In this document: positions 1 to 8,382 of the stretch, in pieces
Position numbering within the stretch: position 1 is the stretch's first letter
How the letters are laid out: every line of letters starts with the position of its first letter
Assembly (NCBI GenBank): GCA_018398765.1
Contig: JAHBMJ010005270.1
Span: 60,380-71,611 of the forward strand
Length of the DNA: 11,232 bases
Direction of reading: 5' to 3'
Source: Chromera velia
Taxonomy: Eukaryota > Sar > Chromeraceae
Made by a program: the position numbers and the translations under genes
The notes under the pieces: model-generated
Told to the model about the DNA's origin: nothing
The model's database searches: none
What the model saw: only the letters and a program-made list of their open reading frames with translations

Positions 1-409
1 AGCTGTATAGCTCTCAAAATATGTAGCAACGTCACTCATTAAATCAAAATACTATAAAATATGGATTAATTTAGAAGGGGAATTTTGTAGCGAGGCCATC
101 CAAACTTTGATTCTAAAGATGGCCTAAAATTGGCCCCAAATGCTGACTCAAAGCCTTGGCCGCCTCCAGGGCTGCCTTGCCGGCGACCGAGGCCTCGGAG
201 GAGGTTCATCATCATACGGTTTCATACCGTTCATGCCTCGCGAACTTTGAATCATGATGCAGTGGCAGCTGCTTCCTATCTAGTGAGCACCTATAGATGA
301 GCACTTGAATCCTGTAATAGATTCCTGTTCATGCAAGCCAGCCTAGAAGCCAGAGCAGACTCTGACGGTTTGCCTGTCAGCCAGCCTAAAGCAGATTCCC
401 TCCCTCCCT
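1..409. other. Non-coding 3' flank of the mS35 gene
   Basis: This stretch lies downstream of the mS35 stop codon. I see no long reading frame. It holds a perfect 12-base palindrome, CCGAGGCCTCGG, at 187-198, and a small inverted repeat, ACGGT/ACCGT, around 216-230. On the minus strand, at roughly 200 down to 120, a short frame reads as an alanine-rich helix-like peptide before a stop. It follows a stop codon at once, so it could only be a terminal exon of another gene or chance. No support beyond composition was found. Confidence 0.5.
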
Positions 410-1882
410 CTACGTCGCTACGGCCTTCCTCATCAGGACTTCCAGAGCGTCCCCAAGGAAGGCGGCGTTCTGGTTCCGGTCTGCAAACAAATCACTTTCC
501 AACGCAACGATCCCGGTCTCCCTGTCGTATCTGCACGCACGCATCAAAGAAGGAGAACAAAAACACGGAAGGAGAATAGGAAGGGAAAAGCCTGCCGGAT
601 GACACTCAGGATACATAACAAGGCCGGAGCGACACAGAGGGCATACATGCAGCATTAGCTGTTCAGAAACCGACGAGGACGTTCGACGGACGCCAGACCA
701 ATATATCGGAAGGAGATTCAAAGAGCGGAAGCGGGACGGATCATCTCAGAGAATCGAAGTGAAGAAGGAAAAAGCCACTGAAACATCAAAGAACACGCAG
801 AAGTGATGATGCAATGGGAGGACTTAGAGACGCAGCCAGATGAAGAAGCACAAGGATGATTCATGCGAAAGGACAGAAAGAAACAATAGGCGCACGCACG
901 CAAACACGATGGAAGGAAGGAAGGAAGGAAGGCAGGGGGTTGAACCTGAGGCATTGTGCGATCCCAGAGGAGAGAGACGGAAGAAGAAACGAGTCTCGAG
1001 ATCAAAGAAGTGTATCAAGAAGATGGATACGAGCAGCTCCGAAAGAGTCAGAGGAGACGAGACACGGACAAGACTAAAGAGGGTCGAGAGAGCATCAAAG
1101 AAGGCCAGAGACGAGAGGAAAGAGGGAGACGGAAGCAATTGGAGGTCCCACACTGTCCCGTCTCTTCCAACGCAGTGCTCTTCTGTCAACCAAGATGAGG
1201 CAAGCCAGAGCAAGGGAAGAGAAGCTCACCTCTCCCGACCGACGATGTCCAGGACTCTCTGTTGCTGTTCAGATGTCAAATTGCACTCCGACAGCCGAAA
1301 TGTCACCACGCATTGGTACCCCGTCGGGTCCTTCTCTGTCCGTGGGGGGCCCCACTTCACCGTGTAGTGGAGGGTATGCCGGGGCACTTCTGAGGCGAAT
1401 CGTGAATCGTCTTCTGTGTGGCGGGGAAGGGAGGCTAAGTGCTGCATTTTCGTCAGAGGAGTGTACGCAGCGCTGCCGACCTTCGCACCTCTCCCCATCT
1501 CCTCTGGGTCTGCACTATGGTCCAATCCCACTGCCTTCTGGAGCCTGTACTTGTTTCTGTATGCAAACTGTTTTTTCATCTTCCACCCTGCGACCGCCCT
1601 GCCGATCTGAGACCGGATTGTCTTTGCCATGTGGTAAGAAGGCTCTGGGGTTCCCAAGTGATCCTTCAGTCTCAGTACCGGCATTCCAGTGGTGGCGACT
1701 CTCTCCGGTGTCGGAATAATTTTCTCTTTCTTCCTCTTCTTTTTTCTAAAGCGGAGCTGTGCAAAGGAAAAAGAAAGGGAAAGAGACTCCGGACTGAGAC
1801 ACGACTCGGGACATGGAGGAGGGAGAACACGCCCACCCAAACAAACGCCCACCGCACTCCGAAAGGAAGTCAATCGCTGCAT
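410..1882 (-). CDS. MRPS35: Mitochondrial small-subunit ribosomal protein mS35 (MRP-S28/S35 family), spliced
   Basis: This encodes a structural protein of the mitochondrial ribosome small subunit, made in the cytosol and imported. Exon A runs 1882-1230 and exon B 530-410. The donor GAGAG|GTGAGC and acceptor GTGCAG|A join in phase and recreate an arginine codon. The joined reading is about 257 residues. Residues 1-20 (starting MQRLTSFRSA) are Arg/Ser-rich with no acidic residue, as in a mitochondrial presequence. Residues about 172-256 match the family's conserved C-terminal domain: a VVTFRL strand, then LTSEQQQRVLDIVG, then RYDRETG, SDLFADRNQN and a final helix ending LMRKAVAT. The first in-frame ATG is at 1882, with A at -3. 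Longer readings would need a TTG start. An optional 96-base intron (1852-1757) could shorten the N-terminal region without changing frame. No frame breaks are seen. The family call rests on recognised motif order and was not checked by a search. Confidence 0.82.
531..1229 (-). other. Intron of the mS35 gene (699 bases)
   Basis: The 5' end reads GTGAGC and the 3' end GTGCAG. The flanking exons are in compatible phase (2 bases plus 1 base of an Arg codon) and restore the conserved VG-R-E-R-Y segment of the family. The transcribed strand is strongly pyrimidine-rich across almost the whole intron, so the plus strand is purine-rich (GA-rich). A GGAA microsatellite of about five and a half units lies at 911-932. 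The plus-strand open frames here are a by-product of that composition. Confidence 0.8.
911..932. repeat. GGAA tetranucleotide microsatellite
   Basis: About five and a half perfect GGAA units lie inside the mS35 intron (TTCC on the transcribed strand). Confidence 0.9.
1757..1852 (-). other. Possible small intron near the mS35 N-terminus (96 bases)
   Basis: On the minus strand, GTGGGC at 1852 and a strong acceptor (long pyrimidine tract, then TTTGCACAG) at 1757 bound 96 bases. Both ends fall between codons, so removal keeps the frame. Removal would join the presequence-like start directly to the basic segment LRFRKKKRKK. Retention would add a Pro/Ser/Leu-rich stretch. The sequence alone does not decide which form is used. 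Confidence 0.45.
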
Positions 1883-2587
1883 GCTGTCGGCCTGTCTCGT
1901 CTGTTTTGTGCGGGATGCGCTCTCCTTCCTGTCAGACTGCTGTATAAACACAACTTGAAAGCCGACGTCCAAGGACCAGCATGTGCACCCAAAACTCAGT
2001 CAACAAATGAAGTCCAACCAAGACTGGTAGATGCAAGGACTCCGGTCAAATCGACATGTGGCTGCATGGAAGTGAGAGTCTCCTCTGACTGTCACTGTGA
2101 CGCATCATCAATGAAAGCGGACATCGTGTCTGGGAGAGAGGGGATTCCATAATATTCCATGCATTTCTGTAGACGGACATAGACGGACAATTTAATACGA
2201 GAGGGCATGCATCATTGGAGACGGCATGCCAGGAGACGGCAATGCGATGATGTACACCCAGCTAGAGCAGAGATTTCCGGCCCGGCCCATGCAGCTAGAG
2301 CAGAGAATTATCCGCCAGAATGCATAGAGACGGCAGAGACGGCAAAACCCACTATCGGTGCACGAAGGCAGCGCTGCTTTCTCTCGTGACTTGTCCAATG
2401 TATCATGCAGAACAGGCAGGTTCACAATATTTCTTCAGTTGCAGGGCAGAGCACGAACAAACCGAAATTTGATTCGGGCTCTTTGTGTGACGGACCGAGA
2501 TACGAGCTTTCGGGCTTTCCGAACCGTCTAGTATAATATACACGAAGAGTCTGCCGTCTCTTTCGCTTTTCGCGTTGTCCTTCCAGA
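1883..2587. promoter_or_regulatory. Intergenic region between divergent mS35 and the 2588 open frame, with an AGACGG cluster
   Basis: No convincing coding frame occurs here. The left part would hold the mS35 promoter and the right part that of the plus-strand frame at 2588. Six AGACGG hexamers on the plus strand fall between about 2171 and 2343, in two close pairs plus two others, and one reverse copy (GCCGTCT) lies near 2552. A 15-base repeat, GCTAGAGCAGAGA plus neighbours, occurs twice around 2260-2305. A TATA-like string, TATAATATA, lies at about 2532-2540, some 50 bases before the ATG at 2588. The regulatory role is inference from position and repetition. Confidence 0.4.
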
Positions 2588-2839
2588 ATGGGGAAAGACT
2601 GGAGCAACAAATTGATGATCAACAACACGAATGTGCTCAAAGTTGGTTTGAGTGGCTCTTGCGATGCTGATCGGCACATCTATCGGCCCTCGACACGCAC
2701 ACAAACGATGAAGTGTGCCAATTGCTTCGATTACAATAAAGGGGTCCAATTTGGAACATGCTACAATTGTAGAAGCGATAACACGAGTCAGGCGCCGACA
2801 AGATTCTTCAAACACGGGGAATGGTATGAGACGTTCTAA
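2588..2839 (+). CDS. Small hypothetical protein with a four-Cys zinc-finger-like motif
   Basis: An 83-codon frame starts at an ATG with a strong context (AGAATGG). Residues 43-61 hold Cys-x2-Cys-x11-Cys-x2-Cys with an Asn four residues after the second Cys. This is close to the RanBP2-type zinc finger spacing, but with one extra residue in the central loop and without the usual leading Trp. The rest shows no signal peptide, membrane segment or recognised domain. A good donor, AATG|GTATGAG, sits at 2823 near the end of the frame. Splicing to an acceptor around 2888-2898 would be in phase and would continue into a Cys-rich plus-strand frame ending near 3207, so the true C-terminus may differ. 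I do not recognise the gene. The frame could be chance: the opposite strand is also open here, but reads less like a protein. Confidence 0.35.
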   Translation: MGKDWSNKLMINNTNVLKVGLSGSCDADRHIYRPSTRTQTMKCANCFDYNKGVQFGTCYNCRSDNTSQAPTRFFKHGEWYETF

Positions 2840-3475
2840 TGCAGACGAAAGGATCGATGCAGATCTAAATGCAGATTGTCTCGACCAGGTCCTGCAGGAC
2901 CTGTGGATCACCTGTCGGTCTCCGTTCTTTGCAAACCGTGACTGCATGGTGGGGAACCTGCCGAATCAAGCCTTCTCTGCATCTGAGAAGCATTTGGTTG
3001 CATTGCTCAAATAAGAAGGATCCGACTGGAAGAGGGTGGGGCATCATGAACAGTTGCGGGCCCGGGGTGAAAATTCGGAGGAAATGTCTCGATCGGTCGT
3101 TAGTCTCGGTCGACTCGGAGGCCTGTGTTATACAGTATTGTACATCTATAGCACACCGGAACTGCCAGACAATTTTCTGTTCTTCTGTTCGACTCCAAGT
3201 CGCTTGAGGAGCGCCCCTGATGCCTTGAAATCTGCCGTGAAGAGATGTTGGATTCATTTCGCCCTGGTGTAATCTGGTGTACCCTTGTGCTTACGTAAGA
3301 GAAAAAAGAAAAACGTACTCCAACATGTATGTGGATGCTTAGTAGTTGTCCTCCCTTCGACTGTCTATTGGTTACGATTGGTTAAAGTTCCTTTTAAACG
3401 TTAATTCTGTGTGTCTTTACGCCAGGGCCCTTTGGACCAGCTTTTAGATCAATGCTAGATACACCAATCCTGTAG
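2840..3475. other. Unassigned region with overlapping weak open frames
   Basis: Open frames exist on both strands between 2865 and 3272, but none has a recognisable domain, and they overlap one another. The plus-strand frame ending at 3207 is Cys-rich and could be a downstream exon of the 2588 frame. After about 3280 the sequence becomes AT-rich and no coding signal is visible. Confidence 0.3.
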
Positions 3476-3501
3476 TGTTACACAAAGTTAAATGTGTAAC
3501 A
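3476..3501. repeat. Perfect 9-bp inverted repeat (hairpin 1)
   Basis: TGTTACACA at 3476-3484 and its reverse complement TGTGTAACA at 3493-3501 flank an 8-base loop. Confidence 0.85.
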
Positions 3502-3521
3502 ATTACCCCTGACCCCCCCCT

Positions 3522-3545
3522 TGTTACACATAAAAGTGTGTAACA
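3522..3545. repeat. Perfect 9-bp inverted repeat (hairpin 2), same arms as hairpin 1
   Basis: TGTTACACA at 3522-3530 and TGTGTAACA at 3537-3545 flank a 6-base loop. The arms are identical to those of the hairpin 46 bases to the left. The two are separated by a C-run. Confidence 0.85.
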
Positions 3546-3895
3546 GTTAGTGTGCAATAATTCTAGACAAATCCACCGTCTTTCTCATGGTACCCCCCCT
3601 GATCCCCCCTGCCTACCCCCGTCTCTACTCTTCTTAACTAGCTTTTTACCCCTACCTCCAGTCCTCAAAAGTTCTTCGTGCCGCATTACTGACGATAGCA
3701 TTACTGCCAAAGCAGTACCCTCAAACCGTCTTGAAGAAGAAGAAGATGACGAAGATGAAACGTAGAATTAATACACACTAAAGTGTATAATAATGCATTC
3801 CTAAAAGTGATAGTTTGAATTAATGCACACTAAAGTTTGATGCATTCCTAAAAGTGATAGTTTAAATTACTGCACACTAAAGTGTGTACTAATTT
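3546..3895. repeat. Inverted and tandem repeat patch (about 50-bp unit)
   Basis: Two full units and one partial unit lie head to tail: 3765-3816 (52 bases), 3817-3863 (47 bases) and 3864-3895. Each contains a CACACTAAAG core, and the first two share TGCATTCCTAAAAGTGATAG. The third contains a CACACT-AA-AGTGTG palindrome. An inverted copy of the unit's start lies at about 3546-3563 (TTAGTGTGCAATAATTC), so the intervening segment is bracketed by imperfect inverted repeats. This suggests the remnant of a small mobile element, but I could not define termini or a target duplication. Confidence 0.6.
3550..3765 (+). other. Open stretch with an acidic tail between inverted repeats; coding status doubtful
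   Basis: A frame of about 71 codons without a proper ATG start reads Pro/Leu/Ser-rich, then ends in a highly acidic tail (EEEEDDEDET) before TAG at 3763-3765. It lies between inverted copies of a GCACACTAA-containing repeat. The acidic end could be the remnant of a transposon-borne open reading frame or a GAA/GAT-rich chance run. No domain is recognised. Confidence 0.2.
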
Positions 3896-3991
3896 ATTCA
3901 TCAAAATTCTATTAAAATGTGTAATAAAATAATATGTAATAAATTAAGAGATATGAGGAGAGGAGCAGAGTGAAGCTCTTCTTCCTTAATC

Positions 3992-4014
3992 TAGTGACCA
4001 TGTTTGATTTGATT
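3992..4014 (+). repeat. Left terminal inverted repeat of the MITE
   Basis: 23 bases, identical to the reverse complement of 4800-4822. Confidence 0.9.
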
Positions 4015-4050
4015 ATATTTGATTTGATTTGATTTGATTTGATTTGATTT
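4015..4050. repeat. TTTGA pentanucleotide microsatellite inside the MITE left end
   Basis: About seven TTTGA units directly continue the inverted repeat. The mirrored array at the right end is shorter (about five units), so the arrays have changed length independently. Confidence 0.85.
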
Positions 4051-4799
4051 GAGCTTCAACCTCAAATATTTGATATTTGAGGTAAGATTTGAGGTTAACC
4101 TCTTAGGGTTCCTCATTGAGTCACTGACTTACTGTCACTCTGATCATTTTTCTCATAACAATAGTTATCAGAACATTTCTGATATGTGTTTCAAAAATTT
4201 AAAAAAATATATATATAATTATAACTTATCAGTTCTGTAAAAAAAATATGCCTGTATGGCAGTATATATACACTAGTCACTGAGACTCACTCTAGTACTA
4301 ATAGAGATTAAAAACGTAAAATTAATATATTTGAAATTGCATATGACTTTTTGTTGATACGATAAAGTTAGAGCACGTACCAAAATTGAGGTGATAATCA
4401 CTCAGCTTTATGGCACTTCCTTTTCCTCTTCTTTATGATCACTTTCTTCAATGTGAATCGAATCGATCGGTGGTGGGAGCTGCTGAGAGCTTTTCAGGAA
4501 AACGTTCAGCTGATCGGTTTACCTCTGCATAAAGTAAAAGGGGGTGAAACGCTAGTTTCAGTACAGCTCAAAACGTTTTTTTTTTGAGAGCAAACCATCA
4601 AGATTTAGGTTTTTTCATTTGAATCAGCATGCGTGACGGATCGGTACTTGCAAAAAGTTTTTTTGGGACCTTCATATTTGAGGTTGAAAGTCATATTGAT
4701 CAAATATTTGATCGTATTTGATAGGTCTTTAAACACTAAGTCCTCCCTGACTAGATATTTGATTTGAGCTTAAGCCCTACCTCAAATTAAATCAAATCA

Positions 4800-4822
4800 A
4801 ATCAAATCAAACATGGTCACTA
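4800..4822 (-). repeat. Right terminal inverted repeat of the MITE
   Basis: 23 bases, a perfect reverse complement of 3992-4014. Confidence 0.9.
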
Positions 4823-5734
4823 TAGGCTAGGTGCTAGGATAAGTACCAAGGAGGGCATTACCGGTTTGAATTAATATGATCCCCTAGGTGATCCCGCATA
4901 ACTCAACCATGCATGTTAATTTATGTAAATTACAGTTAGTTACTGCAAGGCTGGCAGTGGAGTCGCACTGCAAGCAGCAAGCTGCCAGCAGCAAGCTAGT
5001 GTATGCAATCTTAAGGCCGCCAGCCTACTGAATCCAGGTTAAGCTGGCTGCCCTCCGAGGATAAGCCGGTCCAAGGTAAAATTTAGGGCTAGATTTAGGG
5101 TAAAATGTATATGCCCTGCTAGCTCTGGCAATACATGGACATAGTAGCAAGGCCTAGTGCGGAACCTATCAATGAATCAATCAATTAATATATACAGTAT
5201 GTACGTGACTAGGTATGTGGTGCCTACTACGTCGCCTAGTGTGACGCCCTGCAAAGACCATCAAAGAATCACAAAGACCTAAGACTTTCAAAAAATTTAG
5301 AATAACAATTTGAAATAATTTAGACCATGCAGAATTTAGAAAAGTTTAAAAGAAATTCATCATCATGCATCATCATAATTATATACGCCATCGCCATCGG
5401 CCTATTTCTATAGGCTTCTAGCGCTTGGTAGCGACGTACGAGGCAGTTTAACAGCGTTTAATTCAATAAATTTCATTAAATTACTCTGGATGCTCTCTTT
5501 CAAACTCTGCCACCTCAGGTGCAGCAAGGTGCAGCGAGCTTGCAAATCAGTGACGCTGACTCATGGGAGGTTGTTTGCCATCCGCGCTAAGCCACTTCAT
5601 AATGCCAGCCCCGCCCTTACCGGTACTTCGCCAAAATTTTCTTTACACGGCACCCCAGCACCATGCAGGCTTCCCACGCTCGCAGCATGCATTTCTATAA
5701 TGTCATGAGTTCTCAACGCGGCTTTCAACTGGTG

Positions 5735-5735
<1 letters not shown>
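4823..5735. other. AT-rich spacer without recognised genes
   Basis: No coding region with protein-like character is seen. The 72-codon plus frame at 5490-5708 has no recognised domain. The stretch holds a direct repeat of GCAGCAAGCT at 4974-4983 and 4988-4997, and two TTTAGGG heptamers at 5082-5088 and 5094-5100. Short CATCAT/CATGCATCAT runs lie near 5358-5375. Confidence 0.5.
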
Positions 5736-5765
<30 letters not shown>

Positions 5766-5820
5766 TCCCCTCTCTCTTTCTCTCTGTCTCTGTCTCTGTC
5801 TGTCTCTCTCTCTCTCTCTC
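5736..5820. repeat. CT-rich microsatellite
   Basis: This is a (TC)n tract with CTGT and CCCC interruptions on the plus strand. It makes long serine/leucine or arginine/glutamate frames that are artefacts. Confidence 0.95.
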
Positions 5821-6268
5821 GATCTCTTTGAAATTGCTCGATCTCCTCTCGAAGCTCTAACTCCTTCCCACCGCCGGCGCTGCGTCCGACAGAAAACGAT
5901 CAGAGGAGCGATCAACTTTGAAAAGAAAAAACGTTTGGCGACAACAAGTGTGACAATCGCACACTAGAAAAGAGGAAAGGAATGGGGCAGAAAATGAAAA
6001 ATAGAAATCGAGAATCAAAGCGCAGACCTCGATCTCTCTAAAAAGTGCTGCTCGAATTCGTATAATTGTTGGAGCTCAGAGGCATCAAAGTCACCAACTC
6101 ACTGGACTCACTGATTTCCTTAAACTCGCTCCAGTGAAAAAGAGGAAGGAAAAACAGGGAAATGCCAGATGTAAAGATGCAAAAACTCAGAAAAGAAACG
6201 ACCCGAAACCGGACGTCGCATCGACGTTCTCTTTTCTTAAGAAACTGGACAACCGGCGGAGTTCCCTC
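5821..6268. other. 3' flank of the ankyrin gene, no gene seen
   Basis: The sequence is of mixed composition with A-rich runs on the plus strand. It lies downstream of the final ankyrin stop at 6269-6271. I see no open frame with protein-like character and no clear AATAAA on the minus strand. Confidence 0.4.
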
Positions 6269-7856
6269 TCAAAATGAGCAAAACTGCTGAGCCGTCTGCA
6301 ATGGAGTCCGGTTACGCTTGTCTAAGACTTCCAGGCAAAAACAACAAGAGTAGCCGGTGTCAAGGAGGAGGCGGACAACTTCTATTTGCCTCTTTCTGTA
6401 AATTTTCTGGGGGTGTTTTTGGATCTCGACAAGCCCAGTGGAGAGGAGTCACATCGTCGCGATCTCTCCTTTCCGCATCTGCTTCCCTATCGATCAGGTA
6501 CTCAACCAATTCTAATGAGCCGTACTGAGCTGCTCTATGGAGAGCTGACCGCCCTTTCGAGTCCAACGCCTCCACTTCTGCCCCCCACCCAACTAGCACC
6601 TCAGTAATCGCTTGGTCTTCAGGACCGTTGCTGGGTGTGGGTGCATCCTCAAAGCCACAGCCCCCATGACCTATTTCGTGGAGAGGGGTGAGTCTTCGGG
6701 CATGGCTATTCCAACTTGTCTCGTTCACGTTGGTACCGAGGGAAAGCAAAAGTTCGATAACTTCCTGCTGAAGCCCTCTGACTGTGTAGGTGAGTGCGGA
6801 CTTTCCTGTCACGTCCACAGCCTCTCTATCAACCCCCCGATCAAGCAAAAGGCGAACAAGACCCACAGGGTCCCGGAAGGCTGCTTTATGCAGCAACGCA
6901 ACTCCTCTCTGACCGACACGATGAACGTTTGCCCCCTCCCCCACCAATAATGCCGCAGCCTCCACCCGCCCGGGACCCGGGGCAGCGCTGCAGAGGAAAT
7001 CTGATTCAAGGGAACCCCCCTCCCAATTCTCTGCTCTGCTTGGCGGTGGTGACGGCCTCGGCGCATCACCGGTCTCATGCGGTGGCCGGGAGACTTTGAG
7101 GAGGTATCTAAGGATCCTCCACCTCTGCCCGCTAACTGCCCTCTCGAAAACCCGCGGCCCGATCTTCCCGCCTGCACGAACCATCATGCACCTTCACCGC
7201 TTCCAAATTACCTGTGGAGACAGCCGTCTCCACTAAGCTCTCCGTCTGGGAAGAAGCTGCGGCGTTCTCATGATTGGGATCGATGGTCTCTACAACAGCG
7301 CCGTCTTCCAAGAGCATTCTCATTGCTCTCACGTTCCCTTGTGACACAGCCTTTGATAGAAGTCTCTTGCCAAGCGTCCCCCCTCCGCCCATACCCTCGA
7401 CGTCCGCCCCGACACGCAGCAGGAGACGGAAATCTCTCCCTATGCCCGTCTGAGTGAAACTGTCGAGAGCCTTTTCAATAGCGCTCGGTTCAACGGCCCG
7501 AAATTTGGTGATCTCTTGTGCAATATTCGTGTGCTTATCAAAAAAAGAAGATAAATCCATTTTGTAGTTCCTGCTGGTAATCTGGACCAGCTCTGTACAA
7601 ACAGATGACTTGAATTCTTTCAGCAGCTTCATCAGACGTGCGAGAGCGGCACGATCTTGAGGAGACGGCCAACATGAAGTCTCTGAACCACCGTTGCCGT
7701 CTCTTGCCTCCCGCGCCGAGGAAGACTTGAGCACTGCAGCCAGAGTGTGCCTCCTCGACTCGTGGGCTTTGTAAAGTGGCGCAAGGTACTTTCCACTTCT
7801 TCAAGACCCTTCAGAAAAGAAAGGACTTCAAGAGATTGGTCTACCGGTGAGCCCAT
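6269..7856 (-). pseudogene. Ankyrin-repeat protein gene, frame broken at three places
   Basis: Ankyrin repeats form helical stacks that bind partner proteins; no catalytic domain is visible. The start ATG is at 7856 (ACAATGG context, with an in-frame stop upstream). About ten repeats can be traced across four pieces in three frame changes: 7856 to about 7767; about 7800 to 7189; 7187 to about 6395; about 6394 to 6269. Clear repeat cores include LLSKAVSQGNVRAMRMLLEDGA, cut here to its first part LLSKAVSQGN, then FRDPVGLVRLLLDRG, RSALHRAAQYGSLELVEYLI, TPLHWAC and IEVVRLLLDTG followed by DKRNRTPLQTA. At 7188 the break cuts through one repeat helix (GNLEAVK continued by VRAGG in the next frame). 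The break at about 6390 separates TPLHWAC from IEVVRLLLDTG. Small GT-AG introns could bridge the first break (7789-7734, 56 bases, in phase), but at the second break splicing would delete an evident repeat. It is therefore either a decayed gene or contains sequence errors. Confidence 0.75.
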
Positions 7857-8382
7857 TGTCGGCAAGTTGAGTCAGATCGCACCTCTTTCTTGCAAGTGAG
7901 AAGGAACAAAACGGGCTGTGAAAGTCTCCACCACTTGTCGGAGGGTTGACAGCCTCGAGCCTCGGTTCGTCAAAGCAAACACCTGCATACACACTCGGAT
8001 TTGTATAGGAATGCATGCATGGGGTTGAAATAGGCCGAACTGCCTCCCTTCTGTGCCTGCCGGCTGCATGGCCGCGGCGGAATGTTCGATCGCGTGTGCG
8101 CGGGTCAATCTTAAGTGGATGCAATTAACCGGCCTGCATGCAGCTTCGTATTCTGACAGTTGCAGTATAGCTGTTGCATGCTGCATGTTGCAGTGTTGCA
8201 CTTAGCATGTATACGGGAGCTGCAGCTGGCTTGCTGCTACTGCATGCAGCTAGGCAGAGAGAGTCACGTACAATTAGCTGTCCTCGGAATGGGGTGCGCG
8301 ATTTCCAAGAAGAGAACTGCTTGTCCACTCTAAAGCGACAGCATTGAATAACTCAAATGTGATCTGTAGTGACTTGGCAGAA
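7857..8382. promoter_or_regulatory. Divergent promoter region with a TGCATG(C) motif cluster
   Basis: This segment separates the ankyrin gene (minus, from 7856) and the small open frame (plus, from 8383). TGCATG occurs at 8012, 8016, 8065, 8135, 8175, 8182 and 8241, and at 8012, 8135 and 8241 it is extended to the perfect palindrome TGCATGCA. This is far denser than elsewhere in the window. The palindrome resembles a known apicomplexan ApiAP2-type promoter motif; relevance here is inference. Open frames on the minus strand here are low-complexity and are not proposed as genes. Confidence 0.55.

Larger units (their letters stand above)
3992..4822. mobile_element. TA-flanked non-autonomous inverted-repeat transposon (MITE)
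   Basis: Perfect 23-base terminal inverted repeats, TA included, lie at 3992-4014 and 4800-4822. The outermost bases are TAGTGACCATG on the left and CATGGTCACTA on the right. If TA is the target duplication, the element proper is 3994-4820 (827 bases). Both ends run into a TTTGA pentanucleotide array (left about 4015-4050, right about 4785-4811). Inside the left end is a 9-base palindrome, CCTCAAATA/TATTTGAGG, at 4060-4082. CAACCTCAAATAT recurs in inverted orientation near 4673. The interior is AT-rich and has no frame longer than about 60 codons and no transposase signature, so the element would depend on an enzyme supplied elsewhere. A TA duplication is typical of Tc1/mariner elements, but that assignment is inference. 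Confidence 0.8.

Noticed and set aside
840-1367. Plus-strand 175-codon frame rich in Lys, Arg, Glu
   Set aside because: It is antisense to the mS35 intron and exon. Its composition comes from the purine-rich strand of the intron, and it has no domain.
1195-2152. Plus-strand frames of 174 and 237 codons
   Set aside because: They are antisense to the well-supported mS35 exon A and read as Cys/Ser/Pro-rich shadow protein.
2528-3257. Minus-strand frames of 139 and 130 codons
   Set aside because: No recognisable motif and no splice logic. They overlap the plus-strand finger frame and each other.
3992-4822. CACTA-type transposon termini
   Set aside because: CACTA elements begin with CACTA and end with TAGTG. 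Here the order is reversed, and a TA duplication fits better.
5663-5915. Ser/Leu and Arg/Glu repeat frames on both strands
   Set aside because: They are translations of the CT microsatellite.
7172-7211. A 40-base GT-AG intron bridging the ankyrin frame break at 7188
   Set aside because: It is in phase, but it would remove the helix GNLEAVK...VRAGG, which is itself a clear ankyrin match, so a frame break is the simpler reading.
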